Below, in pieces: positions 33,599 through 42,207 of a stretch of DNA of 64,000 nt; within the stretch, counting starts at the first letter, position 1, and the number at the start of each line of letters is the position of its first letter. Position numbers and translations under genes: made by a program. A model generated the notes under the pieces. It ran no database searches. It saw nothing but the letters and a program-made list of their open reading frames with translations, and had not been told where the DNA came from. This DNA comes from CANNDT01 sp945876205 (GTDB taxonomy: Bacteria > Acidobacteriota > Vicinamibacteria > Vicinamibacterales > UBA2999), in the NCBI GenBank assembly GCA_947503365.1, contig CANNDT010000007.1:1-64000 (forward strand). The letters run 5' to 3'.

Positions 33599-35112
33599 TA
33601 CCCTTTTTGCCAGGCCTCCGCGTCGAGCGCGAGCTCGGCGAGCGTGCGGACGCCGACGCCGGTGGCGCCCCGCGGCTGGTACGGCTTGGCTTCCTCGGCC
33701 CAGGCGGTTCCGGCGATGTCCATGTGCACCCACGGGAGATCGCCGGTGAATTCCTTGATGAAGAGCGCGCCGGTGATCGCGCCGCCGCCGCGGCCGCCGG
33801 TGTTGGCGAAGTCGGCGATGTCGCTCTTGAAGAGCTCGCGGTAGTCGTCGAAGATCGGCATCGGCCACGAGCGATCGCCACCACGCGCGCCCGCCCGCTG
33901 CACGTGCTTCACCCACGAGTCAGGCGTGCCAAACAATCCGGTCGTCGTCTTGCCAAGCGCCACGACGCACGCACCGGTCAACGTGGCGACGTCCACCAGA
34001 TGGGTGGCGCCGAGCTGACGCGCATACCAGACGCCGTCGCCGAGAACGAGGCGTCCTTCGGCGTCGGTGTTGAGGATTTCAACGGTCTTGCCTTCGGCGC
34101 TCCTGAGCACGTCGCCCGGCTTGAACGCCTTGCCACCCGGCATGTTCTCGGTGGTGGGAACAATGCCGATGCAGCGGATCGGTGCGTTGAGACGCGAGAT
34201 CGCCGCCATCGCGCAGATCACCGCCGCGCCGCCGGACATGTCGTCCTTCATCTTGTCCATGTTCTCGGCGGGCTTGATCGAGATACCTCCGGTGTCGAAG
34301 GTGATGCCCTTGCCGACGAGACCGAGGACCGGACCGTTCACCGCGTGCGTGGGCTCGTGACGCATCACGAGCACACGCGGCGGCTCGACGCTTCCGCGCG
34401 CGACACCGAGGAGCAGCCCCATGCGCAGCTCGGCAATCCGCTTCTCGTCGAGGATCTCGACCTTGAGCCCGGCGTCCTTGGCAATCTTCGCGCCGCGATC
34501 GGCGAACTCCCTCGGTGTGAGGCTGTTGCCAGGCTCGTTCGACAGCGCGCGCGACAGGTTGCTGCACTCGCCCAGGACGCGTCCGCGTTCGAGCGCGCGC
34601 TCGAGGGCCTTTGACTCCCCCGCCACGCGCAGCTCGACGGACTCGACCCAGGGGCGCGGCTGCTCCACGGTCTGATACGACGCGCCCTCGAAGTTGGCCA
34701 GGACGACGCCCTCGGCCAATACCTGCGCGGCCTGTTCCGACGTCACTGACGTTCCCGGACGGTGGACGATGGCAATGCGTGGGATGCGGCGCTGGCGGGC
34801 GGCCAGTCCGGCCGTGACAGCGATGCGGCGCACGCTGTCGGTCGAGCAGTCCTTCCTGGACCCTGCGCCGATCAGCATCACGCGCGGGGCCTTCCAGCCG
34901 CGCACGGGAGTGATGAACAGATCGAACAGCTTGCCCTTGAACTCACCACGGCCGCGCGCCAGGGCAATGTCGCCGCCCGACGCCGCTTCCAGCTCGGATT
35001 CGTCCGCGAGGTCGTCGTCTTCGAAAACAGGGATGACGAGGAGGTCGGTCTCGATGTCGCGGGAGGAGCGGGTTGTCAGGCCGACAGTGGGGGTACTGTG
35101 AACCGTATGCAT
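33598..35112 (-). CDS. pepA: Leucyl aminopeptidase PepA
   Basis: M17 dinuclear-metal aminopeptidase, 504 residues. The N-terminal macro-like domain is at about 20-160, the catalytic domain at about 175-490. Metal/active site motifs: GKGITFDTGGISIKP, DMSGGAAV and NTDAEGRLVLGD, the family signature. Beginning MHTVHSTPTVG, start at 35110-35112. It is divergent from the PKD protein and followed by the small membrane protein with a 1-bp overlap. PepA proteins can also bind DNA, but no such role can be read here. Confidence 0.95.
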   Translation of the reverse strand: MHTVHSTPTVGLTTRSSRDIETDLLVIPVFEDDDLADESELEAASGGDIALARGRGEFKGKLFDLFITPVRGWKAPRVMLIGAGSRKDCSTDSVRRIAVTAGLAARQRRIPRIAIVHRPGTSVTSEQAAQVLAEGVVLANFEGASYQTVEQPRPWVESVELRVAGESKALERALERGRVLGECSNLSRALSNEPGNSLTPREFADRGAKIAKDAGLKVEILDEKRIAELRMGLLLGVARGSVEPPRVLVMRHEPTHAVNGPVLGLVGKGITFDTGGISIKPAENMDKMKDDMSGGAAVICAMAAISRLNAPIRCIGIVPTTENMPGGKAFKPGDVLRSAEGKTVEILNTDAEGRLVLGDGVWYARQLGATHLVDVATLTGACVVALGKTTTGLFGTPDSWVKHVQRAGARGGDRSWPMPIFDDYRELFKSDIADFANTGGRGGGAITGALFIKEFTGDLPWVHMDIAGTAWAEEAKPYQPRGATGVGVRTLAELALDAEAWQKG

Positions 35113-35144
35113 AGCGATTTCGAATTCAGCCTCGTGCTAATTGC

Positions 35145-35174
35145 TTGTCCGCTCGAAGGATGCGGGCTTAGAAT
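35145..35174 (+). promoter_or_regulatory. Candidate promoter of the PKD-protein gene
   Basis: TTGTCC (35145-35150) and TAGAAT (35169-35174) with an 18-base spacer lie 30 bases before the next plus-strand start. Probable housekeeping promoter for the three-gene PKD/unknown/GT4 set. Confidence 0.4.
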
Positions 35175-35204
35175 CAGACAGGATCACCACCAACGGGGAA
35201 TAAT

Positions 35205-35654
35205 ATGGCCCATTCAAGACGGGCGTTTTGCACGCTGGCTGCGGTATCGGCTGCCGCTCTTCTGGCGTCCACGCATGCCACGGTCGCGCAGCAGCGGGAC
35301 TCTGACGACAAGAAGCCAAGTCTATCACTCAAGGTGACGCCACCGTTGGGATTCTCCCCGCTCCGGGTGCGGGCGGTGATCGATGTACGCGGCGGTGCGG
35401 ACGACAACGCCGAGCTCTATTGCGCGGGCCTGGAGTGGGATTGGGGCGATGGCACCGTGTCGGAGAGTTCCAGTGACTGCGATCCGTACGAGGCCGGCAA
35501 GAGCACGATCAGGCGGCGCTACACCGGTGACCATACGTTCCAGCAGCAAGGCAGCCATAAGATCGTGTTCCGCCTGAAGCAGAAATCGAAGGTCGTCGGC
35601 GCCGCGATCGCTACCATCCAGGTGCGTGCCGGGCAGGGCGAGTTCGATCGGTGA
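35205..35654 (+). CDS. Exported PKD-domain-like protein
   Basis: 149 residues. The N-terminus HSRRAFCTLAAVSAAALLA resembles a Tat or Sec signal with a twin arginine (RRAF), cleavage near ATVAQ. The mature part resembles one PKD/Ig-like domain: LEWDWGDGTVSES is the classical WDFGDG-type motif, followed by the strand RYTGDHTFQQQGSHKIVF. Two cysteines (C66, C81 approximately) may form a disulfide. Probably a surface or periplasmic adhesion-type domain. It overlaps the next gene by 4 bp. Confidence 0.65.
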   Translation: MAHSRRAFCTLAAVSAAALLASTHATVAQQRDSDDKKPSLSLKVTPPLGFSPLRVRAVIDVRGGADDNAELYCAGLEWDWGDGTVSESSSDCDPYEAGKSTIRRRYTGDHTFQQQGSHKIVFRLKQKSKVVGAAIATIQVRAGQGEFDR

Positions 35655-36103
35655 CGGAGGCCGTCGTCTCCGCCGATGCCGTCATGGCGGAGCTGCAGGG
35701 TCGCGTGCGCGAGCGCCTGCGGCTCCAGCTTCTGCAGAACGGCGGATCGAAGGCGTTCGAAGATCCCGCGCTCTTCGCTGAAGTGGAAGCGTTGCTGCAG
35801 GCGGCCGCCAACACCAGCCCCACGTCGACGCTGCTCCTGCCGGAGCTCCTCGGCGACCCGGCCACCTGGCGCCTCAGCACGAAGCCTCCCTATCAATCGC
35901 ATCGGTCGGCTGGCGCCGCCTCCGCCATTCTGTTCCTGAAGCAGCGCGTGATGATGCCGGTGCTGCGATGGCTGTTCGAGTACAGCCGCGACAACTTCGA
36001 GCGGCAGCGCCGCGTCAATGACGTGATGTTCGCCTGCGTCCAGGAGCTGGCCGCCGAAACGGCGCGGCTCCGGCAGGAAGTCCGCCGCCTCTCCTCGAAG
36101 TGA
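35651..36103 (+). CDS. Hypothetical protein linked to a glycosyltransferase
   Basis: 150 residues, mostly helical. VMAELQGRVRERLRLQLLQ at the N-terminus, SAGAASAILFLKQRVMMPVLRWLFEYSRD in the middle and a C-terminal coiled coil (LAAETARLRQEVRRL). No catalytic motif. GTG start at 35651 overlaps the previous TGA (GTGA) and its own TGA overlaps the next GTG in the same way, so it is translationally coupled to both. A partner or scaffold of the GT4 enzyme is a reasonable guess. Not a family I can name. Confidence 0.6.
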   Translation: MTEAVVSADAVMAELQGRVRERLRLQLLQNGGSKAFEDPALFAEVEALLQAAANTSPTSTLLLPELLGDPATWRLSTKPPYQSHRSAGAASAILFLKQRVMMPVLRWLFEYSRDNFERQRRVNDVMFACVQELAAETARLRQEVRRLSSK

Positions 36104-37254
36104 AGCTCGCGTTCGTCGTCCAGCGATACGGCGCCGCCATTGCCGGCGGCTCCGAAGGACATTGCCGGCAACTCGCCGAGCGGCTTGCCCCTCGCCACGA
36201 CCTCACGATCCTGACAACCTGCGCTCGCGATTACGTGACCTGGGAGAACGAGTATCCAGCAGGCGAGACGGTCGAACAGGGTGTGCGCGTCGTCCGCTTC
36301 CCGGTCGCGCATCCGCGGCGTCTCAAGGCGTTCGCGGATGTGAGCGATGAGGTGTTCGACGGCGGCGCGTCACGCCAGCGCGAGGAAAGCTGGTTCCTCG
36401 AGAACGGCCCTGACTCGCCGGCGCTGCTCGATCACTTGCGAAGCCACGGCGCCACCTACGACCGCATCCTCTTCTGGACCTATCGCTACGCACCCTCCTA
36501 CTTCGGGCTGCCGCTCGTGGCCGATCGCGCGATCCTCGTTCCCACCGCGGAAGAGGATGCGGCGATCACGCTGAAGGTGCTGTCAGAGTTCTTCGAGCGA
36601 CCGGCGGGCTACCTGTTTCTCACCCCCGAGGAAGAAGCACTCGTGTCGAGCCGCGCGGGCCGGCCGCTGACGCCGTCGGCGACCATTGGCATCGGACTCG
36701 ATCCCGAGCCGGCCGCCGCGACGTCGCGGGCCGCGCTGGACGAGCTCGGCATCCGAGGCGACTACGTCCTCTATCTCGGTCGCGTCGATCGGAACAAGGG
36801 CTGCGACACGCTGCTCGAATATTTCGAAGCGCACACGGCGAATGACGTGACGCTGGTGCTCGCAGGTCCGGCGAAGATGCAGATCCCTGAGAACCCGCGC
36901 ATTCGCGCGCTGGGCTACGTGTCCGACCACGCCAGGCGGACGCTTCTGACGCATGCGCGGGCGCTGATCGTCCCGTCGCCGTATGAAAGTCTCAGCATCG
37001 TGCTGCTCGAGGGGTGGAACCATGCGGTGCCGGCGCTGGTCAACGGCCGGTGCAAAGTGCTCGCAGGCCAGGTCTCGCGCGCCGACGGCGGACTCTCGTA
37101 TCGGTCCGCCGCCGAATTCGACGAAGCACTGTCATATCTGCTCTCCCACGCGGCCGAGCGCGACGCGCTCGGCCGCCAGGGACTTGCCTACGTGGAGCGC
37201 GAGTACCGATGGCCAACCGTGCTGGCCAAGGTCGAAGCGCTGCTCGTGTCGTGA
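36100..37254 (+). CDS. GT4-family glycosyltransferase
   Basis: GT-B glycosyltransferase of 384 residues. The N-terminal Rossmann domain starts MKLAFVVQRYGAAIAGGSEG, with the gap typical of GT4 acceptor sites. The donor-binding half has YVLYLGRVDRNKGCDTLLEYF and the EX7E-type segment PSPYESLSIVLLEGWNHAVP. It probably transfers a nucleotide-sugar residue to a surface polysaccharide or lipid carrier. GTG start at 36100, coupled by a GTGA overlap to the small helical gene. Single-gene sugar context is limited, so the product cannot be named. Confidence 0.85.
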   Translation: MKLAFVVQRYGAAIAGGSEGHCRQLAERLAPRHDLTILTTCARDYVTWENEYPAGETVEQGVRVVRFPVAHPRRLKAFADVSDEVFDGGASRQREESWFLENGPDSPALLDHLRSHGATYDRILFWTYRYAPSYFGLPLVADRAILVPTAEEDAAITLKVLSEFFERPAGYLFLTPEEEALVSSRAGRPLTPSATIGIGLDPEPAAATSRAALDELGIRGDYVLYLGRVDRNKGCDTLLEYFEAHTANDVTLVLAGPAKMQIPENPRIRALGYVSDHARRTLLTHARALIVPSPYESLSIVLLEGWNHAVPALVNGRCKVLAGQVSRADGGLSYRSAAEFDEALSYLLSHAAERDALGRQGLAYVEREYRWPTVLAKVEALLVS

Positions 37255-37339
37255 ACAGCCGATGCGTCTTGCGGTGTGCCAATCAATGTCGGTGGAGCGC
37301 CACAAAACGGCAGCGCCAACGTGCGATTACAGCACATGC

Positions 37340-37365
37340 GGAGGCGAGCGTTCAGACTCGCCTCC
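37340..37365. terminator. GGAGGCGAG palindrome between convergent genes
   Basis: GGAGGCGAG (37340-37348) and CTCGCCTCC (37357-37365) form a perfect 9-bp stem with an 8-base loop between the convergent GT4 and SMP-30-like genes. The position suits a bidirectional terminator, but no T-run follows and it also looks like a dispersed palindrome. Confidence 0.4.
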
Positions 37366-37380
37366 ACGATCGCAGTGCTG

Positions 37381-38298
37381 CTATGGAAGCATGTACGCGC
37401 CGATTGAGTTCTCATTCATATGCGGCACGATCATGTGGCCCGGCATGACGCCGAAGTCGGCGGAGCCTGGCTTGAACTGCGCCACGACCTCGCTCTTGCC
37501 GTCCGCCGACACCCGCATAATCTGTCCCTTGAGGTAGTCGCTAATCAGGTAGTTGCCCTTGCCGTCCATCTCGAGACCGTCGATGTTGCCAATCGGCTCG
37601 GCGGTGATCAGCGTCTTCTGCTTTGTCTGCCGATCGATCGCAAACAGGTGTCCTGGTACGTCCGTGGTGAAATCGGCCTTCGGCTCACTGCCCCACCCGC
37701 CTACGATCAGACGATTACCATCCACGAGCAGACCATTCGCATGCTCGACCTGGTCGCCCTCGATGAACACGTCCGCCTTGCCGCCCTTGATGGCATAGAT
37801 CCGGTTCGCCGGCATATCCGAGACATAGACCGTTCCGTCAGCGGCGGTAGCCACGTCGTTGAGGCCCTTCGCCCCTGCAATCTTCACGCGGGATGTCACC
37901 TTGCCGCTGGTGATGTCGATGCCGACGACCTCATCGAGGTCCGCCGTCCAGAGCGTGCCGTTGACGGCACGCAGCCCCTTGGGCGCGTTGAGACCGGTCG
38001 TGAACGTTGCCGATACCACCTTGCCGCTGACATCGAGCTTGACGATGCGCCCATTGCCGTCACGGCCGTCGGGAGCACCGTCGATCTGCGACGCGAAGAT
38101 GAATCCCGAGGCGGGGTCGAAATACACGCTCTCGGGCGTCTTGATTCCCTCGGTCACGGTCCACATCGCCTGGGGAGCAGCCGGAGTCGCCTGCGCCTCG
38201 GGGGCTGGGGCGGGTGCTTCCGCAGGGGCTGGAGTTTCAGTACGTCCGCACGAAGCGATCACCATCGCTGCCGCAATCACGAGTCCTGCACGTCGCAT
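37381..38298 (-). CDS. SMP-30/gluconolactonase-like beta-propeller lipoprotein
   Basis: About 305 residues. Signal peptide with lipobox VIASC, the Cys near residue 18, then an Ala/Pro/Glu linker (20-45), then a six-bladed propeller with SMP-30 features: TPESVYFDPASGFIFASQIDG, NAPKGLRAVNGTLWTADLD, KGLNDVATAADGTVYVSD and GNIDGLEMDGKGNYLISDY. These bind a divalent metal in lactonases. Envelope-anchored, substrate unknown. ATG at 38296-38298 shares one base with the upstream protease stop (TGATG); a GTG two codons earlier is possible. Confidence 0.75.
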   Translation of the reverse strand: MRRAGLVIAAAMVIASCGRTETPAPAEAPAPAPEAQATPAAPQAMWTVTEGIKTPESVYFDPASGFIFASQIDGAPDGRDGNGRIVKLDVSGKVVSATFTTGLNAPKGLRAVNGTLWTADLDEVVGIDITSGKVTSRVKIAGAKGLNDVATAADGTVYVSDMPANRIYAIKGGKADVFIEGDQVEHANGLLVDGNRLIVGGWGSEPKADFTTDVPGHLFAIDRQTKQKTLITAEPIGNIDGLEMDGKGNYLISDYLKGQIMRVSADGKSEVVAQFKPGSADFGVMPGHMIVPHMNENSIGAYMLP

Positions 38299-38711
38299 CA
38301 ACACACCTCCATCGTGATGGGTGTCATCCCATCATTGGTCAACCGGTACGCGTTCGTGACGACGTTGTCAGCGTCCGCGGGACCGGCAATTACGTAGACA
38401 AAATCCTGAAACGCCTGTTCAATGTCGGTCGGCGACGGTTCCGCCGCACTTCTGGGATGCGAGTGGTAGGCGCCAATGACGTCATGCGGCTTGCCACTCT
38501 CGCCGGTCAGGGTTCGGCATCGTCGAATCTGGCGAATGTGCTCGATCGGCGGAATTTCAAAATGCCGGACCGGATCGGCCGCGCCGTTGGTGGTGGCGAC
38601 CGCCTCGATGATCAGGTCGCCTGTCCCGATGAGCAGCCCGCAGCATTCGCGCGGGCGCTCCGCGCGCGCATGGGCCACGATTGCCTCGAGTGCGGCAGCC
38701 CGGATTCGCAC
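38298..38711 (-). CDS. JAMM/M67-family metalloprotease domain protein
   Basis: About 137 residues of a bare JAB/MPN domain. The JAMM motif is complete: Glu in RPRECCGLLIG, then HSHPRSAAEPSPTD (H-x-H-P-x(7)-S-x(2)-D). Bacterial stand-alone members cleave small sulfur-carrier or ubiquitin-like proteins (for example Mec+ with CysO) but many are uncharacterised. GTG start at 38711 follows a GAAGG ribosome binding site; a TTG at 38729 overlapping the thiolase stop is the alternative. Sits at the end of a ketone-body gene cluster, with no sulfur-carrier gene adjacent. Confidence 0.8.
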   Translation of the reverse strand: MRIRAAALEAIVAHARAERPRECCGLLIGTGDLIIEAVATTNGAADPVRHFEIPPIEHIRQIRRCRTLTGESGKPHDVIGAYHSHPRSAAEPSPTDIEQAFQDFVYVIAGPADADNVVTNAYRLTNDGMTPITMEVC

Positions 38712-38718
38712 GGCGCCT

Positions 38719-39912
38719 TCAGGCGTCAACCTCGATGACCATGGCGATGCCCATGCCGCCGCCGATGCAGAGGGCGGCGACCCCTTTCCCGCCGCCCCTT
38801 GCCCGCAGCGCGTAGATCAGCGTCGTCAGGATGCGGGCGCCGCTGGCGCCGATCGGGTGGCCGAGCGCGATTGCGCCGCCGCGGGTATTCACCTTCGCCA
38901 GGTCGAGCCCGAGCTCACGGGCCACGGCAAGCGACTGCGAGGCGAACGCTTCGTTCAGCTCGAACAGATCGATCTGCGCGATATCGAGACTCGCGCGCTT
39001 CAATGCCTTGCGGGTGGCCTCGACCGGACCCATCCCCATGATCGCGGGATCCACGCCGGTCGTCGCGAACGACAGGACGCGCGCCAGGGGCTTGGTGCCG
39101 ATCTGACGGGCGCGCGCGGGCGTGGTGAGAACCAGCGCGGCGGCGCCGTCGTTGATGCCCGAGGCGTTGCCCGCCGTCACGCTGCCGTCCTTCTTGAATG
39201 CCGGTCTCAGCGCCGCAAGCTTCTCGACGGTCGTCCCCGCTCGTGGGTATTCGTCCGTGTCGAAGCGAATCGGATCGCCCTTCTTCTGCGGAATGTCGAC
39301 GGCGACGATCTCCTCCTTGAAGGAACCGTCACGGACCGCCGATTCGGCGCGCCGCTGGCTTTCGGCCGCGAACGCATCCTGATCGCCGCGGCTGATCGAA
39401 AACCGCGTGACGATCTCCTCGGCGGTGATCCCCATGTGACAGCTGTTGATCGCGCAGGTCAGGCCTTCCTGGACCATCGTGTCGTAAAGCTGGGCGTTGC
39501 CCATCCGGTAGCCCCAGCGGGCGCCGGTGAGGATGTAGGGAGCATTGCTCATCGACTCGGTGCCACCCGCCAGCATCACCTCGGTGTAGCCGACGCGGAT
39601 CGCCTCGACCGCGTGCACCACGGCCTGCAGCCCGGATCCGCAGACCCGGTTTATCGTCTCGGCAGGAATGTCGTAGGGCACGCCGGCTTTGAGCGCCGCC
39701 TGCCGTGCCACGTTCATGCCGACGCCAGCCTGCAGCACGCAGCCCATGATGACGTCGCCGAGATCCCTGGCTTCGACGCCGGCGCGGCGTACCGCTTCAC
39801 GAATGACGACCGCTCCAAGATCGGCGGCCGAAAGGTCCTTCAGTGCACCGCCGAACGAGCCAATCGGCGTACGGCAGGCGCTGATGATGACTGCGGGTTC
39901 GTAATCAGGCAT
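38719..39912 (-). CDS. atoB: Acetyl-CoA acetyltransferase (thiolase)
   Basis: Biosynthetic-type thiolase, 397 residues, joining two acetyl-CoA to acetoacetyl-CoA or the reverse. Catalytic residues: nucleophile C91 (NRVCGSGLQA), H352 (GHPIGASGAR) and C382 (CIGGGMG). Directly downstream of the CoA-transferase subunits (2-bp gap), so the cluster interconverts acetoacetate and acetyl-CoA. N-terminus YEPAVIISACRTPIGSFGG is typical. Confidence 0.95.
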   Translation of the reverse strand: MPDYEPAVIISACRTPIGSFGGALKDLSAADLGAVVIREAVRRAGVEARDLGDVIMGCVLQAGVGMNVARQAALKAGVPYDIPAETINRVCGSGLQAVVHAVEAIRVGYTEVMLAGGTESMSNAPYILTGARWGYRMGNAQLYDTMVQEGLTCAINSCHMGITAEEIVTRFSISRGDQDAFAAESQRRAESAVRDGSFKEEIVAVDIPQKKGDPIRFDTDEYPRAGTTVEKLAALRPAFKKDGSVTAGNASGINDGAAALVLTTPARARQIGTKPLARVLSFATTGVDPAIMGMGPVEATRKALKRASLDIAQIDLFELNEAFASQSLAVARELGLDLAKVNTRGGAIALGHPIGASGARILTTLIYALRARGGGKGVAALCIGGGMGIAMVIEVDA

Positions 39913-39914
39913 GG

Positions 39915-40561
<647 letters not shown>

Positions 40562-40562
<1 letters not shown>

Positions 40563-41263
40563 TACGCCGCCGATGTCCTGGTGGTCCGGCGCTCGATCAG
40601 CTTCTCGTATGCGCCGCCATGAAGAATGTGTTTGACGAAGATCCCTGGCGTGACCACGGTCTCGGGATCGATCTCGCCGGGCTCGACGAGATGCTCGACC
40701 TCGGCGATGGTGATCGTGGCCGCGGTCGCCATCACCGGATTGAAATTCCTGGCGGTCTTCCGGTACACGAGGTTGCCCAGCCGGTCACCTCGATACGCCT
40801 TGACCAACGCGAAGTCGGCGTGAAGCGGCGCTTCGAGGATGTAGGGCCGGCCATCGATCATGCGCGTCTCTTTGCCTTCGGCGACGACGGTGCCGTAGCC
40901 GGTCGGGGTGAAGAACCCGCCGACGCCGGCGCCACCCGCCCGGATGCGCTCGGCAAACGTGCCCTGCGGCACCAGCTCGAACGCCAGCTCCCCGCTCAGC
41001 GCCTGCCGTTCGAACTCCTTGTTCTCGCCGACGTAGGTTGCGATGATCTTCTTGATTTGCTTCGCATACAGCAGCACGCCGGCGCCGTAATCGTCGATGC
41101 CGGCGTTGTTGCTGATGATCGTCAGATCCTTGGTGCCGCGGGCGTGCAGCGCGTTGATCAGTTTTTCGGGCACGCCGCAGACGCCAAATCCGCCGACCAT
41201 GATCGACGCCCCGTCGGGAATCATCGCCACCGCTGCGGCGGCGCTCTCGAGCACCTTGTTCAT
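40562..41263 (-). CDS. scoA: 3-oxoacid CoA-transferase subunit A
   Basis: Alpha subunit, about 233 residues. Start MNKVLESAAAAVAMIPDGAS and GGFGVCGVPEKLINAL are typical of ScoA/AtoD. An in-frame frame continues upstream for 78 codons, but that part is unlike CoA-transferases and resembles a methyltransferase remnant, so the ATG at 41263 is chosen. First gene of scoA-scoB-thiolase-JAMM on the minus strand. Confidence 0.92.
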
Positions 41264-41356
41264 CAGCTGATTATAGGTCGCGGGACCATCTGCTCGACTC
41301 CGGCGCATCCGAAGGACATGCATGCTGCTGACACGCCGTGACGCGACCGGCCGAAC

Positions 41357-41497
41357 GTGAGGCCGGATCGGGCTCGAGACGCTCTCCCAGGCGCTGCAGG
41401 CGCGCATGGTCGCGTCATCGCGGCACCAGTCGGTGATGAGAAGCGCTCCTCCCGGTCGCAGCTGGTATTTGTCGGCTGCTTGAGGCATTCCGCTCAT
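41357..41497 (-). pseudogene. Possible remnant of a SAM methyltransferase
   Basis: In frame with and upstream of scoA, the minus strand encodes YQLRPGGALLITDWCRDDAT. This closely resembles the post-motif region of class I SAM methyltransferases (LRPGGrllitDWC). Sequence before and after is not conserved and there is no SAM-binding motif I (GxGxG). A truncated, decayed fragment is the simplest reading; a chance resemblance cannot be excluded. The 41264-41356 stretch shows nothing I recognise. Confidence 0.35.
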
Positions 41498-41508
41498 GCG
41501 GCTACAAT
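41480..41508 (+). promoter_or_regulatory. vapBC promoter
   Basis: TTGAGG (41480-41485) and TACAAT (41503-41508) are separated by exactly 17 bases, 21 bases before the antitoxin ATG. The -10 box lies inside the palindromic operator described separately. Confidence 0.55.
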
Positions 41509-41515
41509 TGTAGCC
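41500..41515. promoter_or_regulatory. Perfect 16-bp palindromic operator of vapBC
   Basis: GGCTACAATTGTAGCC is a perfect palindrome covering the -10 box and ending 14 bases before the antitoxin start. Toxin-antitoxin complexes usually repress their own promoter through such sites. Confidence 0.6.
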
Positions 41516-41529
41516 ACATCGAGGTTGTC

Positions 41530-41787
41530 ATGAAGATTGGGATTCGGGATCTCAAGGCGCGCGCCCCCCAGGTGATCCGCGAAGTTCGTGAAACGGGCGA
41601 AAGCGTGGAAATTACCTATCGCGGTACGGTCGTCGCCAGGCTGACCCCGGCCCAAGACTCCCGCGGCTACGGCGATTTCGCGACCGCCTGGAAGCATTTC
41701 GACGACGTGGTTCGGGAGATCGGGAAGCGGACCAAGGGCCGGAAGCCCAAGGTCAAGGGCAGCGCCGCCTGGCGACGAGACCTGTGA
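41530..41787 (+). CDS. vapB: Phd/YefM-type antitoxin
   Basis: 85 residues. The fold start MKIGIRDLKARAPQVIREVRET and SVEITYRGTVVARLTPA match the Phd/YefM-type DNA-binding domain; the C-terminal half (DDVVREIGKRTKGRKPK) is basic and would wrap the toxin. It neutralises the adjacent PIN ribonuclease and, with it, represses the promoter through the upstream palindrome. Overlaps the toxin gene by 4 bp (GTGA), as in most TA pairs. Confidence 0.85.
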   Translation: MKIGIRDLKARAPQVIREVRETGESVEITYRGTVVARLTPAQDSRGYGDFATAWKHFDDVVREIGKRTKGRKPKVKGSAAWRRDL

Positions 41788-42203
41788 GCATCGTCCTCGA
41801 CGCCAGCATCTGGGTCAGCGCGTCGATTCCCGCTGATGCCCACCATCACTCAACCCGCTCCTGGCTGGCCGGATTGTCGGCCCGCGTCACGCTGGTCAGC
41901 CCGGCGCTGGGACTCGTGGAAACAGCTGGTGCCGTGTCGCGGCGAACCGGCTCCCCGACGCTCGCGCGTCAGATCGTCGCCGCGATCGAACAGCTGCCAA
42001 ATGTCATCATCGTGATCCCCGATGCGGAGCTGTGGACGCTCTCGATCGAGAGCGCGGCCGGCCGCCGCCTGCGGGGATCCGACGCCATGTACGTGGCGCT
42101 CGCGCACGCGCTTCGCCTTCCGCTGGCGACATGGGACGCCGATCAGCGGAAGAAGGCGGCGCCCCACGTCCGGGTGATTACGCCCGCTCCGGCATCACCG
42201 TAA
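41784..42203 (+). CDS. vapC: VapC-family PIN-domain ribonuclease toxin
   Basis: 139 residues. PIN-domain acidic residues: D6 (VLDASIW), E46 (LVETAGAV), D100 (RGSDAMYVALA) and D118/D120 (TWDADQ). VapC toxins cut tRNA or 23S rRNA; the target here is unknown. GTG start overlaps the antitoxin stop. It converges with the membrane anchor gene 4 bp away. Confidence 0.88.
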   Translation: MSIVLDASIWVSASIPADAHHHSTRSWLAGLSARVTLVSPALGLVETAGAVSRRTGSPTLARQIVAAIEQLPNVIIVIPDAELWTLSIESAAGRRLRGSDAMYVALAHALRLPLATWDADQRKKAAPHVRVITPAPASP

Positions 42204-42207
42204 TCCG

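Noticed and set aside
32058..33884. A 608-codon open frame antisense to the amidase and pepA
   Set aside because: Overlaps two genes with intact catalytic motifs; includes the repeat linker in translation.
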